Below, piece by piece: positions 7,286-17,442 of a DNA stretch of 64,000 nucleotides. The notes below the pieces were generated by a model that saw only the letters and a list, made by a program, of their open reading frames with translations, did no database searches and had not been told where the DNA came from. The number at the start of each line of letters is the position of its first letter. Position 1 is the first letter of the stretch. This stretch comes from Gammaproteobacteria bacterium. Lineage in GTDB: Bacteria; Pseudomonadota; Gammaproteobacteria; Ga0077536. The DNA lies in contig JACKNG010000008.1 in assembly GCA_024235015.1 (NCBI GenBank), forward strand, positions 247,000 to 310,999, read 5' to 3'. The position numbers were made by a program, and so were the translations under genes.

Positions 7286-10200
7286 ATGCTGCGTCTGTTC
7301 CGCTTGCGGGGATTCCTGCCCCTGGTAGCCATCGCGTTTCTCAACGCTTTCGTCGACCTCGGCCACAAGGTCGTCGTCCAGAACACGGTGTTCAAGGTGT
7401 TCGACGGCGGCGTGCAGATCGCCCTCACCGGCCTGGTCAACGCCCTCATCCTGCTGCCGTTCGTGTTCCTGATGACCCCGGCCGGCTTCCTCTCCGATCG
7501 CTACGCCAAGCCGCGCGTGATGCGCCGCGCCGCCCTCGCCGCGGTGGGCGTAACCGTGGCCATCACGGTGTGCTACTACCGCGGCTGGTTCGTCGCCGCC
7601 TTCGTCTGCACCCTGCTGCTGGCGGTACAGAGCGCGCTCTACGGCCCGGCCAAGCTCGGTTACGTCAAGGAACTTACCGGGGTCGAGGATCTCGCCGCCG
7701 CCAACGGCGTGATGCAGGCCGCCAGCACCGGCGCCATCCTCATCGCCATGCTCGCCTTCTCGTTCGGCTTCGAGCACCTGCTGGCCGGGGCGTCGCCGGC
7801 CGATCCGGCCACCATCCTCGACACCATCGCGCCACTGGGCTGGTACCTGGTCGCCGCGGCGAGCGGCGAATACCTGCTGACCCTGCGCCTGCCGGATACC
7901 CGGCCCGACGACCCCGCGCTCAGCTTCGACGTCGCGGCCTACCGCCGTGGCGACTACCTGCGCGAGACCCTGGGCGCGCTGTGGCGCCGGCCGGTGTTGC
8001 GGCTGTCGGTGATCGGCCTGTCCATCATCTGGTCGATCGCGCAGGTCCTGATCGCGGTCTACCCGACCTTCGCCGAGAATTTCCTCGCCCTCGACAACGT
8101 CGCCACCATCCAGCTCATCATGGCCGCCGCCAGCGTCGGCATGGTGGCCGGTTCGGTGCTCGCCGCAACCCTGTCCCGCGCGCACATCGAGACCGGTTTC
8201 ATCCCCATCGGCGCGCTCGGCGTCGCCGCGGCGCTGGCCCTGATGTCGGCGCTCGACAGCCCGAGCGCCCAGGCCGCGCTGTTCTTCGCGCTGGGCCTGT
8301 TCGGGGCGCTGTTCATCGTGCCCCTGAATGCCCTCATCCAGTTCAACGCCGAGGCCGACGAACTCGGCCGCGTGCTCGCCGCCAGCAGCCTGGTCAACAA
8401 CCTGGTGATGATCGCTTTCCTCGCTCTCACCGTGCTGTTCGCCTGGCGCGGTTACAGCGGCATCGGGCTGATGGCCATGCTCACCGCGATCGCCATCGGT
8501 GGTGCCCTCTACACCGTCTACCGCCTGCCGCAGTCGCTGGTGCGCCTGCTCATCGCGCGGGTGTTCGCCCTCCGCTACCGCCTCCACGTCAGCGGCATGC
8601 ACGCCATCCCGCGCAGCGGCGGCGTGCTGCTGCTCGGCAACCACGTGTCGTGGATCGACTGGGCCGTGGTCGCCATGGCCAGCCCACGCCCGATTCGCTT
8701 CGTCATGGCGCGCGACATCTACGAGCGCTGGTACCTGCGCTGGTTCCTCGACTTCGTCGGCGTCATCCCGATCGCGCCGGGCGGGGCGGAACAGTCGCTG
8801 GAAACCATCGCCGCCCTGCTCCGCGCCGGCGAGGTGGTGTGCCTGTTCCCGGAGGGCACGATCAGCCGTCACGGCCAGCTCAACGAGTTCAAGCGCGGCT
8901 TCGAACGCGCCGCGGCCAAGGCCGCCGACAGCGGCGCCATCATCGTGCCGTTCTACCTGCGCGGGCTGTGGGGTAGCCAGTTTTCCCACTCCTCGCCCGG
9001 GCTGCGCGCACGCAGCCTGCGCGGCCACCGGCGTGACATCGTGGTCGCCTTCGGTGCGCCGATGGCGCTCGCGGCGAGCGCGATCGAGGTCAAGCAGGCG
9101 GTCTCCGAGTTGTCGATCACGGCCTGGGAGGACTACGTCGCCACCCTCGGCACCCTACCCCGGGCCTGGCTCGAGACGACCCGCCGCGGCGGTGGCCGGG
9201 TCGCGCTGATCGAGTCCGGTGGCCGCAAGCTGTCGCGCACCGCCTTCGCCTGCGCCGTGCTCGCCTTCGCCCGCCGGCTGCGCCGGCAGGGACACGGCAA
9301 CGCCATCGGCATCATGCTGCCGCCGAGTGCCGCCGGCGCGCTGGTCAACCTCGCCGGCCTGCTGGCGGGACGCACCGTGGTCAATCTCAACTTCACGGCC
9401 AGCGCCGAGGCCATCCGCGCCGCCATCGCCCGCGCCGGCATCACCGATGTCTATACCTCCGCGCAGTTCCTGCGCAAGCTCGAACAGCGTGGCAGCGCAG
9501 CCGGCGAGGCGCTCGCCGCCTGCCGTGTGCACGAAATGGAAACCGAGCGGGCGGCACTCGGCCGGGTCGCCCTGCTGGTGAGCTGGTGCATGCTCAAGCT
9601 GCTGCCGGCGGCGCTGATCGCGCGCCTGCACGGCGCAAGTCCCGACCCGCGGGCGCCGGCCGTCATCCTCTTCTCGAGCGGCAGCGAGGGCCAGCCCAAG
9701 GGCGTCGTCCTCGATCACCGCAACGTGCTGGCCAACATCAAGCAGACCACCGACATGCTCAACCCGGTCGAGGGCGACGTGATCGTCGGCAGCCTGCCGC
9801 TGTTCCATGCCTTCGGCCTGACCGTGACCACCCTGCTGCCCCTGCTCGAAGGCCTGCCGGTGCTGGTTCATCCCGATCCGGGTGACGTGGTCAACATCGC
9901 CAAGGCCATCTACCGTCACCGCGCGACGATGCTCTGCGGCACCTCGACCTTCCTGCGCTTCTACCTGCGCAACCAGCGCGTGCTGCCGCCGATGCTCGAA
10001 TCGCTACGCCTGGTGGTGGCCGGTGCGGAGCGCCTCGACCCGGCGGTGCGCGAGGGCTTCGCACAGAAGTTCGGCAAACCCATCTACGAGGGATACGGCG
10101 CCACCGAGACCACGCCCGTCGCCAGCGTCAACATCCCCGACTACCTCGATCCGAGCAACTGGCGGCTGCAGGTCGGCAGCCGTCCCGGCAGCGTCGGCCT

Positions 10201-10750
10201 GCCGCTGCCCGGTTCGAGCTTCCGCGTCGTCGACCCGGACACCTTGGCGAAGCTGCCGGCCGGCGAAGACGGCCTGGTACTGATCGGCGGCGTGCAGGTG
10301 ATGGTCGGCTATCTCGACGATGCCGAGCGCACCGCCAACGCCGTGGTCGAACTCGACGGGCGGCGCTGGTACAAGACCGGCGACAAGGGTCATCTCGACG
10401 AAGACGGCTTCCTGACCATCGTCGACCGTTACTCGCGTTTCGCCAAGCTCGGCGGCGAGATGGTGAGCCTGGGCGCGGTCGAACGCGTACTCGGCGAGGT
10501 TTTCGGCGCGGACAGCGACGTCGTGGTGGTCAACCTGCCCGATGCGCGCAAGGGCGAGCGCCTGGTCGCGCTGCTCCCGGCGGCGACGCCGGCGTTCGAC
10601 GAGAGCGAGATCCGTGCGCGCTGCCTGGCGGCCGGCCTCAGCGCCCTGATGGTGCCCGAGCAGTGGTTGCGGGTGGAGAGCATGCCGCGCCTCGGCAGCG
10701 GCAAGACCGACTACGCCAGGGCGCGCGAGCTCGCCGCCGGCGCGGCCTGA
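7286..10750 (+). CDS. aas: Fused LplT-type transporter / acyltransferase / acyl-ACP synthetase
   Basis: A 1154-residue, three-part protein that takes up lysophospholipid and re-acylates it at the inner membrane. Residues 1-420: MFS transporter (NAFVDLGHKVVVQNTVFKVF, FLMTPAGFLSDRYAKP). Residues about 430-640: PlsC acyltransferase with the H-x4-D motif in GNHVSWID (near 452) and FPEGT. Residues about 650-1154: AMP-binding ligase with the P-loop LFSSGSEGQPKGV near 795 and YGATETTP. In E. coli the transporter (LplT) and Aas are separate proteins; fusions of all three parts are known in other proteobacteria. Start is the ATG after AAGGAGAG. An XRE regulator is divergent. Confidence 0.9.
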   Translation: MLRLFRLRGFLPLVAIAFLNAFVDLGHKVVVQNTVFKVFDGGVQIALTGLVNALILLPFVFLMTPAGFLSDRYAKPRVMRRAALAAVGVTVAITVCYYRGWFVAAFVCTLLLAVQSALYGPAKLGYVKELTGVEDLAAANGVMQAASTGAILIAMLAFSFGFEHLLAGASPADPATILDTIAPLGWYLVAAASGEYLLTLRLPDTRPDDPALSFDVAAYRRGDYLRETLGALWRRPVLRLSVIGLSIIWSIAQVLIAVYPTFAENFLALDNVATIQLIMAAASVGMVAGSVLAATLSRAHIETGFIPIGALGVAAALALMSALDSPSAQAALFFALGLFGALFIVPLNALIQFNAEADELGRVLAASSLVNNLVMIAFLALTVLFAWRGYSGIGLMAMLTAIAIGGALYTVYRLPQSLVRLLIARVFALRYRLHVSGMHAIPRSGGVLLLGNHVSWIDWAVVAMASPRPIRFVMARDIYERWYLRWFLDFVGVIPIAPGGAEQSLETIAALLRAGEVVCLFPEGTISRHGQLNEFKRGFERAAAKAADSGAIIVPFYLRGLWGSQFSHSSPGLRARSLRGHRRDIVVAFGAPMALAASAIEVKQAVSELSITAWEDYVATLGTLPRAWLETTRRGGGRVALIESGGRKLSRTAFACAVLAFARRLRRQGHGNAIGIMLPPSAAGALVNLAGLLAGRTVVNLNFTASAEAIRAAIARAGITDVYTSAQFLRKLEQRGSAAGEALAACRVHEMETERAALGRVALLVSWCMLKLLPAALIARLHGASPDPRAPAVILFSSGSEGQPKGVVLDHRNVLANIKQTTDMLNPVEGDVIVGSLPLFHAFGLTVTTLLPLLEGLPVLVHPDPGDVVNIAKAIYRHRATMLCGTSTFLRFYLRNQRVLPPMLESLRLVVAGAERLDPAVREGFAQKFGKPIYEGYGATETTPVASVNIPDYLDPSNWRLQVGSRPGSVGLPLPGSSFRVVDPDTLAKLPAGEDGLVLIGGVQVMVGYLDDAERTANAVVELDGRRWYKTGDKGHLDEDGFLTIVDRYSRFAKLGGEMVSLGAVERVLGEVFGADSDVVVVNLPDARKGERLVALLPAATPAFDESEIRARCLAAGLSALMVPEQWLRVESMPRLGSGKTDYARARELAAGAA

Positions 10751-10779
10751 GCGGCGCGCGCCGGGCCGGCCCGCTCAGG
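10746..10779. terminator. Hairpin across two convergent stop codons
   Basis: CCTGAGCGG (10746-10754) pairs perfectly with CCGCTCAGG (10771-10779). The stem covers the stop codons of both the aas fusion and the outer-membrane channel gene. A bidirectional terminator is plausible, but no U-run follows. Confidence 0.45.
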
Positions 10780-12235
10780 GCGCGTAGGGGACGTACTCCG
10801 GCGGCGTGGCGGTTTCCCAGCCGCCGCCGAGCGCCCGGTAGATTTCGACCAGGTTCTGCGCCAGGGCAATCTCCGAGGCGGCCAGCTGGTCCTCGACTTC
10901 GAGCAGGCGCCGTTCGGCATCGAGCACGGTGAGGAAATCCTCGACGCCTTCGCGGTAGCGCAGCCGGGCGAGACGGGTGGCATCGCGGCTCGCACTGCGC
11001 GCCTGTTCCAGGCGCGCGCGGCGCTCGCGCTCGTCGAGCCAGCTCCGCAGCGCGGTGTCGACCTCTTCCAAGGCGCCGGTCACCGCCGCCTCGAAGCGGG
11101 CGACGCCGGCCGCTGCGGCACTGTCCTGCTGCGCGATGCGCGCATAGATACCCTTGCGGTCGAACAGGTTCCAGGTCAGCGCCGGGCCGAGCGAGAAGAA
11201 CGGGCCGCCGGCGCTGGTGAGCGACGACAGCGGCGTGCCGCCGACCCCGACCCGCGCACCGAAGGACACGGTGGGGTAGAGGTCGGCCGTCGCGATGCCG
11301 ATGCGCGCGGCAGCGGCCGCGATAGCGCGCTCGGCGGCGCGGATGTCGGCGCGGCGACGCAGCAGGTCCAGCGGCGCACCCACGGCGACCATCGCCGGCA
11401 GCGGCGGCAGGGGCGCCGGCGCCGCCAGTTCGGCATCGAGCGCGCCCGGCGCCTGTCCGGTGAGGGTGGTGAGGCGATTGGCCGCGGCGCGCGCGCTGGC
11501 GCGCAGGCGCGGAATGGTCGCTTCGCTGGTGAGGAGCTGGGTCCGTGCACGTGCCATGTCGAGGTCGGTTGCCGCGCCTTCCTGCAGCAACAACCCGACC
11601 AGGTCCATGGTCTGCCGCTGCACGTCGACGTTGTGCTGGGCCACTGACAGGCGTGTCTGCGCGCCGCGCAGGGCGACGTAGTTGCGCGCGACCTCGGCCA
11701 GCACCGCCGTGATCACGGCGTCGCGCACCGCCTGGGCGGAACCGAGGTCGGCGACGGCGGCCTCGATCGAGCGACGGACGCGGCCGAAGATGTCGATTTC
11801 CCAGCCGAGGTCGGCGCTGAACGTTCCACTCGAAGTGGTCGGGAAGCGCTGGTGCGGATCGGCGAGGATGAGCAGGCCCGAGGCGTCGCGCCGTTCCTGC
11901 ACCGTAGCGTTGAGGTCGACGCGCGGCCGCCGCCGGGTCTCGACGCCGCGCAGGGCGGCACGCGCCGCCTCGACGTTGGCGACCGCAACGCGCAGGTCGT
12001 AGTTGGCCGCGATCGCGAGCTCGACCAGGCGATCCAGGGTGGTATCGCCGAGTTCCCGCCACCACGCTTCCGGCGGTGCGCCGGTGCTCACCGCCTCGCC
12101 CGCCGCCGTCGCGCTGGGCCACGCCCCTACCGCGTCGGCGGTGGTCTGTTCCGGTGCGGCGTAATCGGGGCCGACCGCGCTGCAGCCGGCCAGGAGCAGT
12201 GCCGCCGCGGCCAGGTTCACGATGCGCTCGTTCAC
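10775..12235 (-). CDS. RND efflux outer-membrane channel lipoprotein (NodT/OprM type)
   Basis: A 486-residue TolC-like channel of the NodT/OprM lipoprotein family. The N-terminus VNERIVNLAAAALLLAGCSAVGPDY holds a lipobox (LLAGC), then two outer-membrane-efflux repeats follow (YDLRVAVANVEAARAALRGVE in the first; RRADIRAAERAIAAAAARIG in the second). The chosen GTG overlaps the pump gene's stop by four bases (GTGA); the frame stays open far upstream but there it is only antisense-like shadow of the pump gene in another frame. It is the last gene of an adaptor-pump-channel operon and completes the trans-envelope conduit. Confidence 0.9.
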   Translation of the reverse strand: MNERIVNLAAAALLLAGCSAVGPDYAAPEQTTADAVGAWPSATAAGEAVSTGAPPEAWWRELGDTTLDRLVELAIAANYDLRVAVANVEAARAALRGVETRRRPRVDLNATVQERRDASGLLILADPHQRFPTTSSGTFSADLGWEIDIFGRVRRSIEAAVADLGSAQAVRDAVITAVLAEVARNYVALRGAQTRLSVAQHNVDVQRQTMDLVGLLLQEGAATDLDMARARTQLLTSEATIPRLRASARAAANRLTTLTGQAPGALDAELAAPAPLPPLPAMVAVGAPLDLLRRRADIRAAERAIAAAAARIGIATADLYPTVSFGARVGVGGTPLSSLTSAGGPFFSLGPALTWNLFDRKGIYARIAQQDSAAAAGVARFEAAVTGALEEVDTALRSWLDERERRARLEQARSASRDATRLARLRYREGVEDFLTVLDAERRLLEVEDQLAASEIALAQNLVEIYRALGGGWETATPPEYVPYAP

Positions 12236-15200
12236 GTCGGTAGCCCTCCGCCATTCGAAGTGCGCGCACGTCGCCGCGCGAAGAACTGCGCCAGCGCCCG
12301 GCACACGATGTAGAAGATCGGCGTGAACAACAGGCCGAACAGGGTCACGCCGAGCATGCCCGAGAACACCGCCGTGCCCAGTGATCGACGCATCTCGGCG
12401 CCCGCCCCGGTCGCGATCGCCAGCGGTACCACGCCCATGATGAAGGCGAACGAAGTCATCAGGATCGGTCGCAGGCGGGTACGTGCGGCGCGCTCGGCCG
12501 CGGCCACGCGATCGAGGCCCTCGCGCTCGGCCTGGCGGGCGAATTCGACGATGAGGATGGCGTTCTTGGCGGCGAGTCCGATGAGGACGATGAAACCAAC
12601 CTGGACCAGGATGTTGTTGTCCATGCCGCGCCAGCCGATACCGGTGATCGAGGCGAGCAGGCACATCGGTACGATGAGGATGACCGCGAGCGGCAGGGTC
12701 CAGCTCTCGTAGAGCGCGGCGAGCACCAGGAACACGAAGGCCACGGCGAGCGAAAAGGCGATCGGCGCGGTGTTGCCGGCGAGCTTCTCCTGCAACGCCA
12801 TGTCGGTCCACTCGAAGCCGAAGCCTTCGGGCAGGACCTCGGCGGCGATGCGCTCGACCGCCGCGATCGCCTCGCCCGTGGACGAACCCGGCGCCGCCAC
12901 GCCCTGGACCTCGGCAGCCGGCGAGAGGTTGTAGCGCGACACCCGGTAAGGGCCGGTGAGGTCACGGAAGGTGGTCAGCGAACCCAGCGGAACCATCGCG
13001 CCCGAGTCCGAACGCGTGCGCAGCTTGAGCAGGTCCTCGCGCTCGTCGCGATAACTGCCCTCGGCCTGGGCCGTCACGCGGTAGGTGCGACCGAGGAAAT
13101 TGAAGTCGTTGACGTAGGCCGAGCCGAGATAGATTTCCAGCGCGTCGAGGACGCGTTCGGTCGGCACCTGCAGCTTCTCGGCGCGCACGCGGTCGATGTC
13201 GGCGAAGATCTTGGGCGTGGCGGTGTTGAAGGTGGTGAACACCCGGGCGAGGTGCGGATCGGCATTACAGGCCGCGATCAGCTGCTGCGTCACGCGCTCG
13301 AGTTCGGCCACGCCGCGCCCGGCGCGATCCTGCACGTAGAGCTTCCAACCACCGCCGGTGCCGATACCGCGCACCGGTGGCGGCGGCACGACGAAGGCCA
13401 TGGCTTCGCGGATGGTGTTGAGCCGTTGCTGGGCGTCGGCCACCGTCTGGCCGATGCTGATACCCATCTCGGCGCGTTCGTTGTAGGGCTTGAGTGGCGC
13501 GAAGATGGCGCCGGCGTTGCTCGCATTGGTGCGCGTCGCGCCGTCGAAGCCGGCGAAGCCGGCGGTATGGAACATCTCCGGCATGTCCATCAGCAATTCC
13601 GTCGCGCGGCGGATCACCGCGTCGGTACGGGTCAGCGAGGCGCCCGGTGGCAGCTGGTAGACGGTGATGAGATAGCCCTGGTCCTGCTGCGGAATGAAGC
13701 CGGTGGGCACGCCGCGGAACTGCACCCCGGTCAGCACGATGAGACCGGCGTAGATGATCAGCATGATCAGCGCCATGCGCAGCAGGCGGTGGGTCAGCCA
13801 GGCATAACCGCCGGCGAAGCGATCGAAACCGAAATTGAACGCCGCCGCGAAGCCGCGGAACGGCGCACTCAGGACGCGCACGACCAGGCCGGGCCGATGG
13901 TCGTCGGCATGGGTCCTCAGCAGCAGCGCACCCAGCGCCGGTGACAGGGTCAGCGAGACCAGCGCGGAGATCACCGTGGCGCTGGCCACGGTGAGCGCGA
14001 ACTGGCGATAGAACTGCCCGGCGATACCGCTGATGAAGGCGGTGGGTACGAACACCGCCGACAGCACCAGCGCGATGGCGACCAGCGCGCCACCCACTTC
14101 GTCCATGGTCTTGTGCGCCGCTTCGCGCGGCGACAGGCCCTGGCGCAGGTAACGCTCGATGTTCTCGACCACGACGATGGCGTCGTCGACCGCGATGCCG
14201 ACGGCGAGGACCAGGCCGAACAAGGTCAGGTTGTTGATCGAGAAGCCGAATGCCGCCATCACCGCGAAGGTGCCGATCAGCGCGATGGGAATGGCGACGA
14301 TGGGAATGATCGCGGCACGCCAGGACTGCAGGAAGACCAGGATGACCAGCACCACCAGCAGCATCGCCTCGAATATGGTGATGTAGACCTCGTGGACCGA
14401 CTGCTCGATGAACTGGGTCGGGTTGAAGGCGATGGTGGCGTCGACCCCGGCCGGCATGTCGGCCTTCAGTTCGGCCAGCAGGTTCTCGATCGAGCGCGCG
14501 GTCTCGAGGGCGTTGGAACCTGGACGCTGGAACACCGGGATCGGCAGCGCGGTCTGGCCGTCGAGGTAGCCGATGGTCGAGTAGTCCTGCACGCCGAGTT
14601 CGACCCGGGCGACCTCGCGCAGCCGGGTGATGCGGCCGCTGGCCGAGCGCTTGACCACGATGTCGCCGAACTGCTCGGGATCGATGAAGCGGCCCTGGCT
14701 CTCGATCGGGATCTCGAACGCCGAAGGTTCCGGGATGGGCAACTGGTTGAGACGCCCCGAGGCCACCTGCACGTTGTTCTTGCGCACGGCGTCGACGATC
14801 TCGTTGGCGGTGAGATCGCGCGCCGCGGCGCGCTCCGGGTCGATCCAGATGCGCATCGAATAGGCGCGCTCGGAGAAGATGCTGTACTGGCCGACGCCCT
14901 TGAGGCGGGCCAGGCGATCGACGACCTGGGTCCGCGCGTAGTTCGACAGGTAAGTGGCGTCGCGCGAACCGTCCGGCGAATAGAGATGGAGCACCATCAG
15001 CATGTCGGGCGAGTTCTTCGCCACGTTGACGCCGAGGCGGCGCACGTCCTCCGGCAGGCGTGGTTCGGCGATGGCGACGCGGTTCTGCACCAGCACCTGG
15101 GCGAGGTCGAGGTTGGTGCCGAGTTCGAAGGTCACGTTGATGGTGAGGCGCCCGTCGCCGGTGGCCGAGGACTGCATGAAGAGCATGTCGTCGACGCCGT

Positions 15201-15414
15201 TGATCTCCTGTTCGAGCGGCGTGGCCACCGTCTTGGCCACGGTTTCCGCGCTCGCGCCGGGGTAGGTCGCGGTGACCTGGATGGTCGGCGGCACGATCTC
15301 GGGATACTGGGCGACGGGCAGGGTGAAATAGGCAATCGCTCCCGTCAGGGTGATGACGATCGCGATGACCGAGGCGAAGATCGGCCGCTCGACGAAGAAA
15401 TGGGACAGGCGCAT
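12232..15414 (-). CDS. RND multidrug efflux pump (HAE1, AcrB/MexB type)
   Basis: A 1060-residue inner-membrane proton/drug antiporter. It starts MRLSHFFVERPIFASVIAIV and has the HAE1 signatures GVDDMLFMQSSATGDG, the transmembrane proton-relay aspartates in VGIAVDDAIVVVENIER, and GIGWRGMDNNILVQVGFIVL near the end of the second half. Length is typical. It lies between the adaptor gene (6 bases upstream) and the outer-membrane channel (4-base overlap), giving a complete tripartite pump. The local regulator (TetR or MarR type) usual for such operons is missing here. Drug range cannot be told from sequence; hydrophobic compounds such as aromatics are plausible for the neighbourhood. Confidence 0.94.
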   Translation of the reverse strand: MRLSHFFVERPIFASVIAIVITLTGAIAYFTLPVAQYPEIVPPTIQVTATYPGASAETVAKTVATPLEQEINGVDDMLFMQSSATGDGRLTINVTFELGTNLDLAQVLVQNRVAIAEPRLPEDVRRLGVNVAKNSPDMLMVLHLYSPDGSRDATYLSNYARTQVVDRLARLKGVGQYSIFSERAYSMRIWIDPERAAARDLTANEIVDAVRKNNVQVASGRLNQLPIPEPSAFEIPIESQGRFIDPEQFGDIVVKRSASGRITRLREVARVELGVQDYSTIGYLDGQTALPIPVFQRPGSNALETARSIENLLAELKADMPAGVDATIAFNPTQFIEQSVHEVYITIFEAMLLVVLVILVFLQSWRAAIIPIVAIPIALIGTFAVMAAFGFSINNLTLFGLVLAVGIAVDDAIVVVENIERYLRQGLSPREAAHKTMDEVGGALVAIALVLSAVFVPTAFISGIAGQFYRQFALTVASATVISALVSLTLSPALGALLLRTHADDHRPGLVVRVLSAPFRGFAAAFNFGFDRFAGGYAWLTHRLLRMALIMLIIYAGLIVLTGVQFRGVPTGFIPQQDQGYLITVYQLPPGASLTRTDAVIRRATELLMDMPEMFHTAGFAGFDGATRTNASNAGAIFAPLKPYNERAEMGISIGQTVADAQQRLNTIREAMAFVVPPPPVRGIGTGGGWKLYVQDRAGRGVAELERVTQQLIAACNADPHLARVFTTFNTATPKIFADIDRVRAEKLQVPTERVLDALEIYLGSAYVNDFNFLGRTYRVTAQAEGSYRDEREDLLKLRTRSDSGAMVPLGSLTTFRDLTGPYRVSRYNLSPAAEVQGVAAPGSSTGEAIAAVERIAAEVLPEGFGFEWTDMALQEKLAGNTAPIAFSLAVAFVFLVLAALYESWTLPLAVILIVPMCLLASITGIGWRGMDNNILVQVGFIVLIGLAAKNAILIVEFARQAEREGLDRVAAAERAARTRLRPILMTSFAFIMGVVPLAIATGAGAEMRRSLGTAVFSGMLGVTLFGLLFTPIFYIVCRALAQFFARRRARTSNGGGLPT

Positions 15415-15420
15415 CGGGGC

Positions 15421-16575
15421 TCAGCGCGCCTCGTTCGCTTCGAGGTCGACCTCGTCCGGGGTCACCGGCTGGCCGGGCCGGGCGCGCAAGATGCCCACCG
15501 TGATGATGCGTTCGTCCGCGGACAGCCCCTTGCGTACCACGCGCAGGCCGTCGATCAGCGGGCCGAGCTCGACCGGGCGCGCTTCGACGATGTCGTTCTC
15601 GCCGACCACGAGAACCAGTTTCAGCGCCTGGTCGGCGGTGATGGCAGCGTCCGGAATGAGCACGGCATCATGTTGGCCGGCGCCGTAGAGGCGCACCCGC
15701 GCGAACATGCCCGGCAGCAGGACGTGGTCGGGATTGGGGAAGGTCGCGCGGCCGCGCATGGTGCCCGTGTCGGGGTCGAGTTCGTTGTCGACGAAGGTCA
15801 TGTGCCCCTTGTGGACCCAGTCGGACTCATCGCTCAGGCGCGCCTCGACCGGGTTCGGCGCATCACGCGAGGACGGCCGCGTGCCCGCGGTGTCGAGACG
15901 CGTGTAGCGCAGGAACTCGGACTCCGAGCCCTCGAACTGGAGTTCGATGGGGTCGAGACTGACGATCGTGGTGAGCACGGTGGAATCGGCCGAGCCGCCG
16001 GAAATCAGGTTGCCGACGTCGACCCGGATATCCGACACGCGGCCGGCCATCGGCGCGCGGATCTCGGTGAAGCCGAGGTTGAGTTCGGCTGCACGCAGGG
16101 CGGCGCGGGCGGCATCGACCTCGGCCTGGGCGGCATCGCGCCGCGCACGCCGCTCTTCCATGGTCTCGCGGCTCATGGCACGCGAGGATTCGAGGCGCTG
16201 ACCGCGCTCGTATTCGAGCTGCGCGACCTTGAGCTGGGTCGACACGCGATCGACCTCGGCCCGCGCCCGCGCGACCTCGGCCTCGAACGGCCGCTGGTCG
16301 ATGACGAACAGCAACTGGCCGGGCTCGACCATCTGGCCCTCGGCAAAATGCACCGACTCCAGGTAACCCGATACCCGCGCGCGCACGTCGACGCGCTCGG
16401 CGGCGATGAAACGCCCGGTGTATTCGTCCCACTCGGTGATCTTGCGGAACACGGGTTTGGCCACGGTGACGGTCGGTGGCGGTGGCGCGGGCGCCTCGGC
16501 CATGGCGGCAACCGATAAGAACAAGCCGCACAGCCACGACAGCCCGCGCAGACGACGAACGTGGGTTGAATTCAA
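15421..16575 (-). CDS. RND periplasmic adaptor subunit (AcrA/MexA type)
   Basis: A 384-residue membrane fusion protein linking pump and channel. It has a signal peptide ending around AAMAEA with no lipobox cysteine, so it is probably soluble or N-terminally anchored rather than a lipoprotein as in AcrA. Then come the lipoyl/barrel-sandwich half (VDVRARVSGYLESVHFAEGQ, VEPGQLLFVIDQRPFEAEVA), an alpha-hairpin rich in Ala/Arg/Glu (about residues 95-160), the second lipoyl half (LNLGFTEIRAPMAGRVSDI) and the beta-barrel region with LFPGMFARV-like LLPGMFARVRLYG. First gene of the efflux operon. Confidence 0.92.
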   Translation of the reverse strand: MNSTHVRRLRGLSWLCGLFLSVAAMAEAPAPPPPTVTVAKPVFRKITEWDEYTGRFIAAERVDVRARVSGYLESVHFAEGQMVEPGQLLFVIDQRPFEAEVARARAEVDRVSTQLKVAQLEYERGQRLESSRAMSRETMEERRARRDAAQAEVDAARAALRAAELNLGFTEIRAPMAGRVSDIRVDVGNLISGGSADSTVLTTIVSLDPIELQFEGSESEFLRYTRLDTAGTRPSSRDAPNPVEARLSDESDWVHKGHMTFVDNELDPDTGTMRGRATFPNPDHVLLPGMFARVRLYGAGQHDAVLIPDAAITADQALKLVLVVGENDIVEARPVELGPLIDGLRVVRKGLSADERIITVGILRARPGQPVTPDEVDLEANEAR

Positions 16576-16748
16576 CGGAATGATCCCGGGGCGAAAGACG
16601 AACAGGCGTGATTATCGCAGATCCGGCCGCGCGCCCGTAGCACCGCACCGATCCGGAACCGCTTGACCGGGCGCAAGGCCCGCCATCGTGCCGGCGACGA
16701 TACTACCGGCATCGATGCCAATCGGCCGCCGACGAGCACGGAAACCCC

Positions 16749-17420
16749 ATGGCAATCCAGGTCACCCATTACTCCGACGTGCTGTGCGTGTGGGCCTACG
16801 TCGCCCAGATCCGGGTCACCGAACTCGAACGCAATTTCGCCGACGACGTCGCCTTCGACTTCCGCTATTTCAGCGTGTTCGGCGACGTCCCCGGCAAGCT
16901 CGCCCGGCAATGGTCCGAGCGTGGCGGCCACCTCGACTATGCCGACCACGTCGCCGAAGTCGCCGCGCGATTTCCCCACGCCACCCTGCACCCGGATACC
17001 TGGCGCGCCTGCGTGCCGCGCTCATCGATGCCCGCGCACCTGCTGCTGTGCGCAGCGCGCGCGTTCGAGCGTGACGGCGGCGCCGCGGCCTGCGGCGAGC
17101 TGCGTCGTCTCGACAGCGCCATCCGCACTGCGTTCTTCGCCGATGGCCGCGACATCTCACGCCGCGAGGTCCTCCTCGACGTCGCCGCCGGGCACGGCTG
17201 CGATGCCGCTGCTCTGGCGGCCCGCCTCGACGACGGCACGGCGCATGCCCTGCTCGCCGATGACGCCCTGGCGGCGGCCGACCAGCACGTGCGGGCCAGC
17301 CCCACCCTGGTCTTCAACGAGGGGCGCCAGATGTTGACGGGGAACGTCGGCTACCGCGTACTGGAAGCCAACGTGCGCGAGTTGCTGCATCACCCCAGCG
17401 GCCAGCAATCCTGGTGCTGA
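16749..17420 (+). CDS. DsbA-family thioredoxin-fold protein
   Basis: A 223-residue protein of the DsbA/FrnE/HCCA-isomerase superfamily. The N-terminal strand and active-site loop VTHYSDVLCVWAYVAQ replaces the usual C-x-x-C by C-V-W-A, leaving one Cys, and the conserved cis-Pro loop is ASPTLVFNEG near residue 188. A helical insertion separates the halves. No signal peptide, so cytoplasmic. With a single active-site Cys a classical disulfide oxidase role is unlikely; a glutathione-dependent isomerase or transferase role is possible. Divergent from the efflux operon by about 170 bases. Confidence 0.75.
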   Translation: MAIQVTHYSDVLCVWAYVAQIRVTELERNFADDVAFDFRYFSVFGDVPGKLARQWSERGGHLDYADHVAEVAARFPHATLHPDTWRACVPRSSMPAHLLLCAARAFERDGGAAACGELRRLDSAIRTAFFADGRDISRREVLLDVAAGHGCDAAALAARLDDGTAHALLADDALAAADQHVRASPTLVFNEGRQMLTGNVGYRVLEANVRELLHHPSGQQSWC

Positions 17421-17442
17421 CCGCCGGGGCGCTGGTCCGGCC

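Noticed and set aside
10775..12811. Outer-membrane channel gene starting far upstream
   Set aside because: The extra part overlaps the pump gene in another frame. The lipobox and the four-base stop overlap fix the start at 12235.
14113..16518. An 801-codon open frame on the plus strand
   Set aside because: Antisense to the RND pump and adaptor genes and without recognisable domains; a GC-codon shadow.
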